Positions 5,137 to 5,930 of a stretch of DNA of 5,930 nt are shown piece after piece. A model generated the notes under the pieces. That model did not search any database. It had not been told where the DNA came from and saw only the letters and a list, made by a program, of their open reading frames with translations. The position numbers were made by a program, and so were the translations under genes. The stretch is from Methanoregulaceae archaeon (GTDB lineage Archaea; Halobacteriota; Methanomicrobia; Methanomicrobiales; Methanospirillaceae), in assembly GCA_013331415.1 (NCBI GenBank), contig DUGL01000155.1, positions 1-5,930 on the forward strand, given 5' to 3'. Positions within the stretch are counted from its first letter, which is position 1; each line of letters starts with the position of its first letter.

Positions 5137-5930
5137 GTCATCTCTCCAGCAAGACAGGTCGTCATCAGGGCCCCGGCATGCTCCGGGTCCTTCTCGTTTC
5201 CAAGCACCCACATCAGTTTTACCAGCGCGACCTCGGGCAGCATATCTTCTCCCTGGATGACCCCGGCCCTGATGAGGTCGCGCCCGGTGTCATACACCCG
5301 GTCGCAGACCCTCCCGTGCAGGCACTGGGATGTCATCACGACCATGGTGCCGGCGTCCACCAGGTCCCGGATGGCAGGGATGAGTGCGGTGCTGACATGA
5401 CCGAGCCCGGTTCCGGCGATCACGAGCCCCCGGTATCCCGCAAACGGCGCGAGGGTTTCCGGCTGCATACCGGGGAATGAGTACAGGAGGCCGCAGCGCT
5501 CTTCGATGGCACAATTGAGGGCTGGCTCACGGTCGCTCCTCCGGACTGCGCTCTCTTCGAGTTCCACGGCAAGGGAGGGGTACCGGACCCTGCCGATCGG
5601 GGGTATCCCCACGCTCTGGAACGCATCCCGGCGCGAGGTATGCATCTTCCTCACCCGTGTCCCGCGGTGGATGGCGCAATAATCGTCACTGGTGGTGCCA
5701 TGCATGACCACCGCGACTTCCCCGAGATCGCTCGTAGCAGCACTGGCACTCGCGAGGGCATTCATGGTGCTGTCGCTGCTCGGCCGGTCGGCAGACCGCT
5801 GCGAACCGACAAAGACGATCGGGACAGGGGTCGCGATCATGAAACTGAGCGCGGCGGCACTGTATGCCATGGTGTCGGTCCCGTGGGTGACGATGACCCC
5901 GACCGACCCGTTCCGGATCTCGTCGTAGAC
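5121..5930 (-). CDS. gatD: Glutamyl-tRNA(Gln) amidotransferase subunit D, N-terminus beyond right edge
   Basis: The asparaginase-like subunit of GatDE, which hydrolyses glutamine (or asparagine) to supply ammonia to GatE. The last 269 residues are present; the full family protein is roughly 400-450, so the N-terminal barrel and the first catalytic Thr lie outside the window. The frame stays open to base 5930. Visible catalytic landmarks are THGTDT at 15-20 (the Thr-Asp pair) and, after VFVGSQRSADRPSSD (40-54), the Lys at 95 in RKMHTSRRDAF. These match the type-II L-asparaginase active site known for this family. The second asparaginase lobe follows, including GLVIAGTGLGHVS and a VVMTSQCLHGRV segment. 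The stop shares one base with the gatE start, so the two subunits are translationally coupled in the order of their complex. Nothing looks damaged. Confidence 0.97.
   Translation of the reverse strand, partial: VYDEIRNGSVGVIVTHGTDTMAYSAAALSFMIATPVPIVFVGSQRSADRPSSDSTMNALASASAATSDLGEVAVVMHGTTSDDYCAIHRGTRVRKMHTSRRDAFQSVGIPPIGRVRYPSLAVELEESAVRRSDREPALNCAIEERCGLLYSFPGMQPETLAPFAGYRGLVIAGTGLGHVSTALIPAIRDLVDAGTMVVMTSQCLHGRVCDRVYDTGRDLIRAGVIQGEDMLPEVALVKLMWVLGNEKDPEHAGALMTTCLAGEMTGRSR

Noticed and set aside
5122..5211. Thirty-residue N-terminal extension of GatE
   Set aside because: It overlaps gatD, has no family-like sequence, and a strong Shine-Dalgarno plus TGATG coupling marks 5121 as the start.

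Overview
The window looks like the chromosome of a GC-rich methanogenic archaeon, most likely from the Methanomicrobia (Methanomicrobiales-type). The evidence is the archaea-only tRNA amidotransferase pair gatD-gatE, an archaeal UPF0212/DUF555 protein, a small basic protein resembling the methanogen DUF5350 family, an archaeal-type PfkB kinase, and promoter- and terminator-like sequences of archaeal style. No mobile element, CRISPR array, tRNA or rRNA gene was seen. All recognisable genes lie on the minus strand, so transcription runs from high to low coordinates.

Right half (5930 down to about 2884): gatD, cut by the right edge, is followed by gatE with a one-base TGATG stop/start overlap. 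After a 36-base gap comes a 105-residue basic protein carrying six consecutive RGG triplets. GatD and GatE together form the amidotransferase that converts misacylated Glu-tRNA(Gln) to Gln-tRNA(Gln). The third gene, next to a translation gene and with an RNA-binding-like composition, may also act in translation or RNA handling. The group ends at a run of six T on the minus strand, just after the third stop codon.

Middle (2418-2910): 493 bases without a convincing gene, unusual beside such tightly packed neighbours. This stretch holds the terminator of the right-hand group, a probable promoter for the left-hand group, and several imperfect hairpins. The best hairpin spans 2571-2617 and pairs better as plus-strand RNA. 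It could be part of an unannotated non-coding RNA, but chance pairing is not excluded.

Left half (2417 down to 1): five tightly coupled minus-strand genes, with overlaps of 14, 4 and 17 bases and one 5-base gap. They encode an unrecognised helical protein of 118 residues, a small nitroreductase-family flavoprotein, a DUF555/UPF0212 protein with a CPFC motif, a PfkB-family sugar/nucleoside kinase, and the N-terminus of a multi-spanning membrane protein (possibly DUF2070) cut by the left edge. The packing strongly suggests one operon, but the sequence does not reveal a shared pathway.
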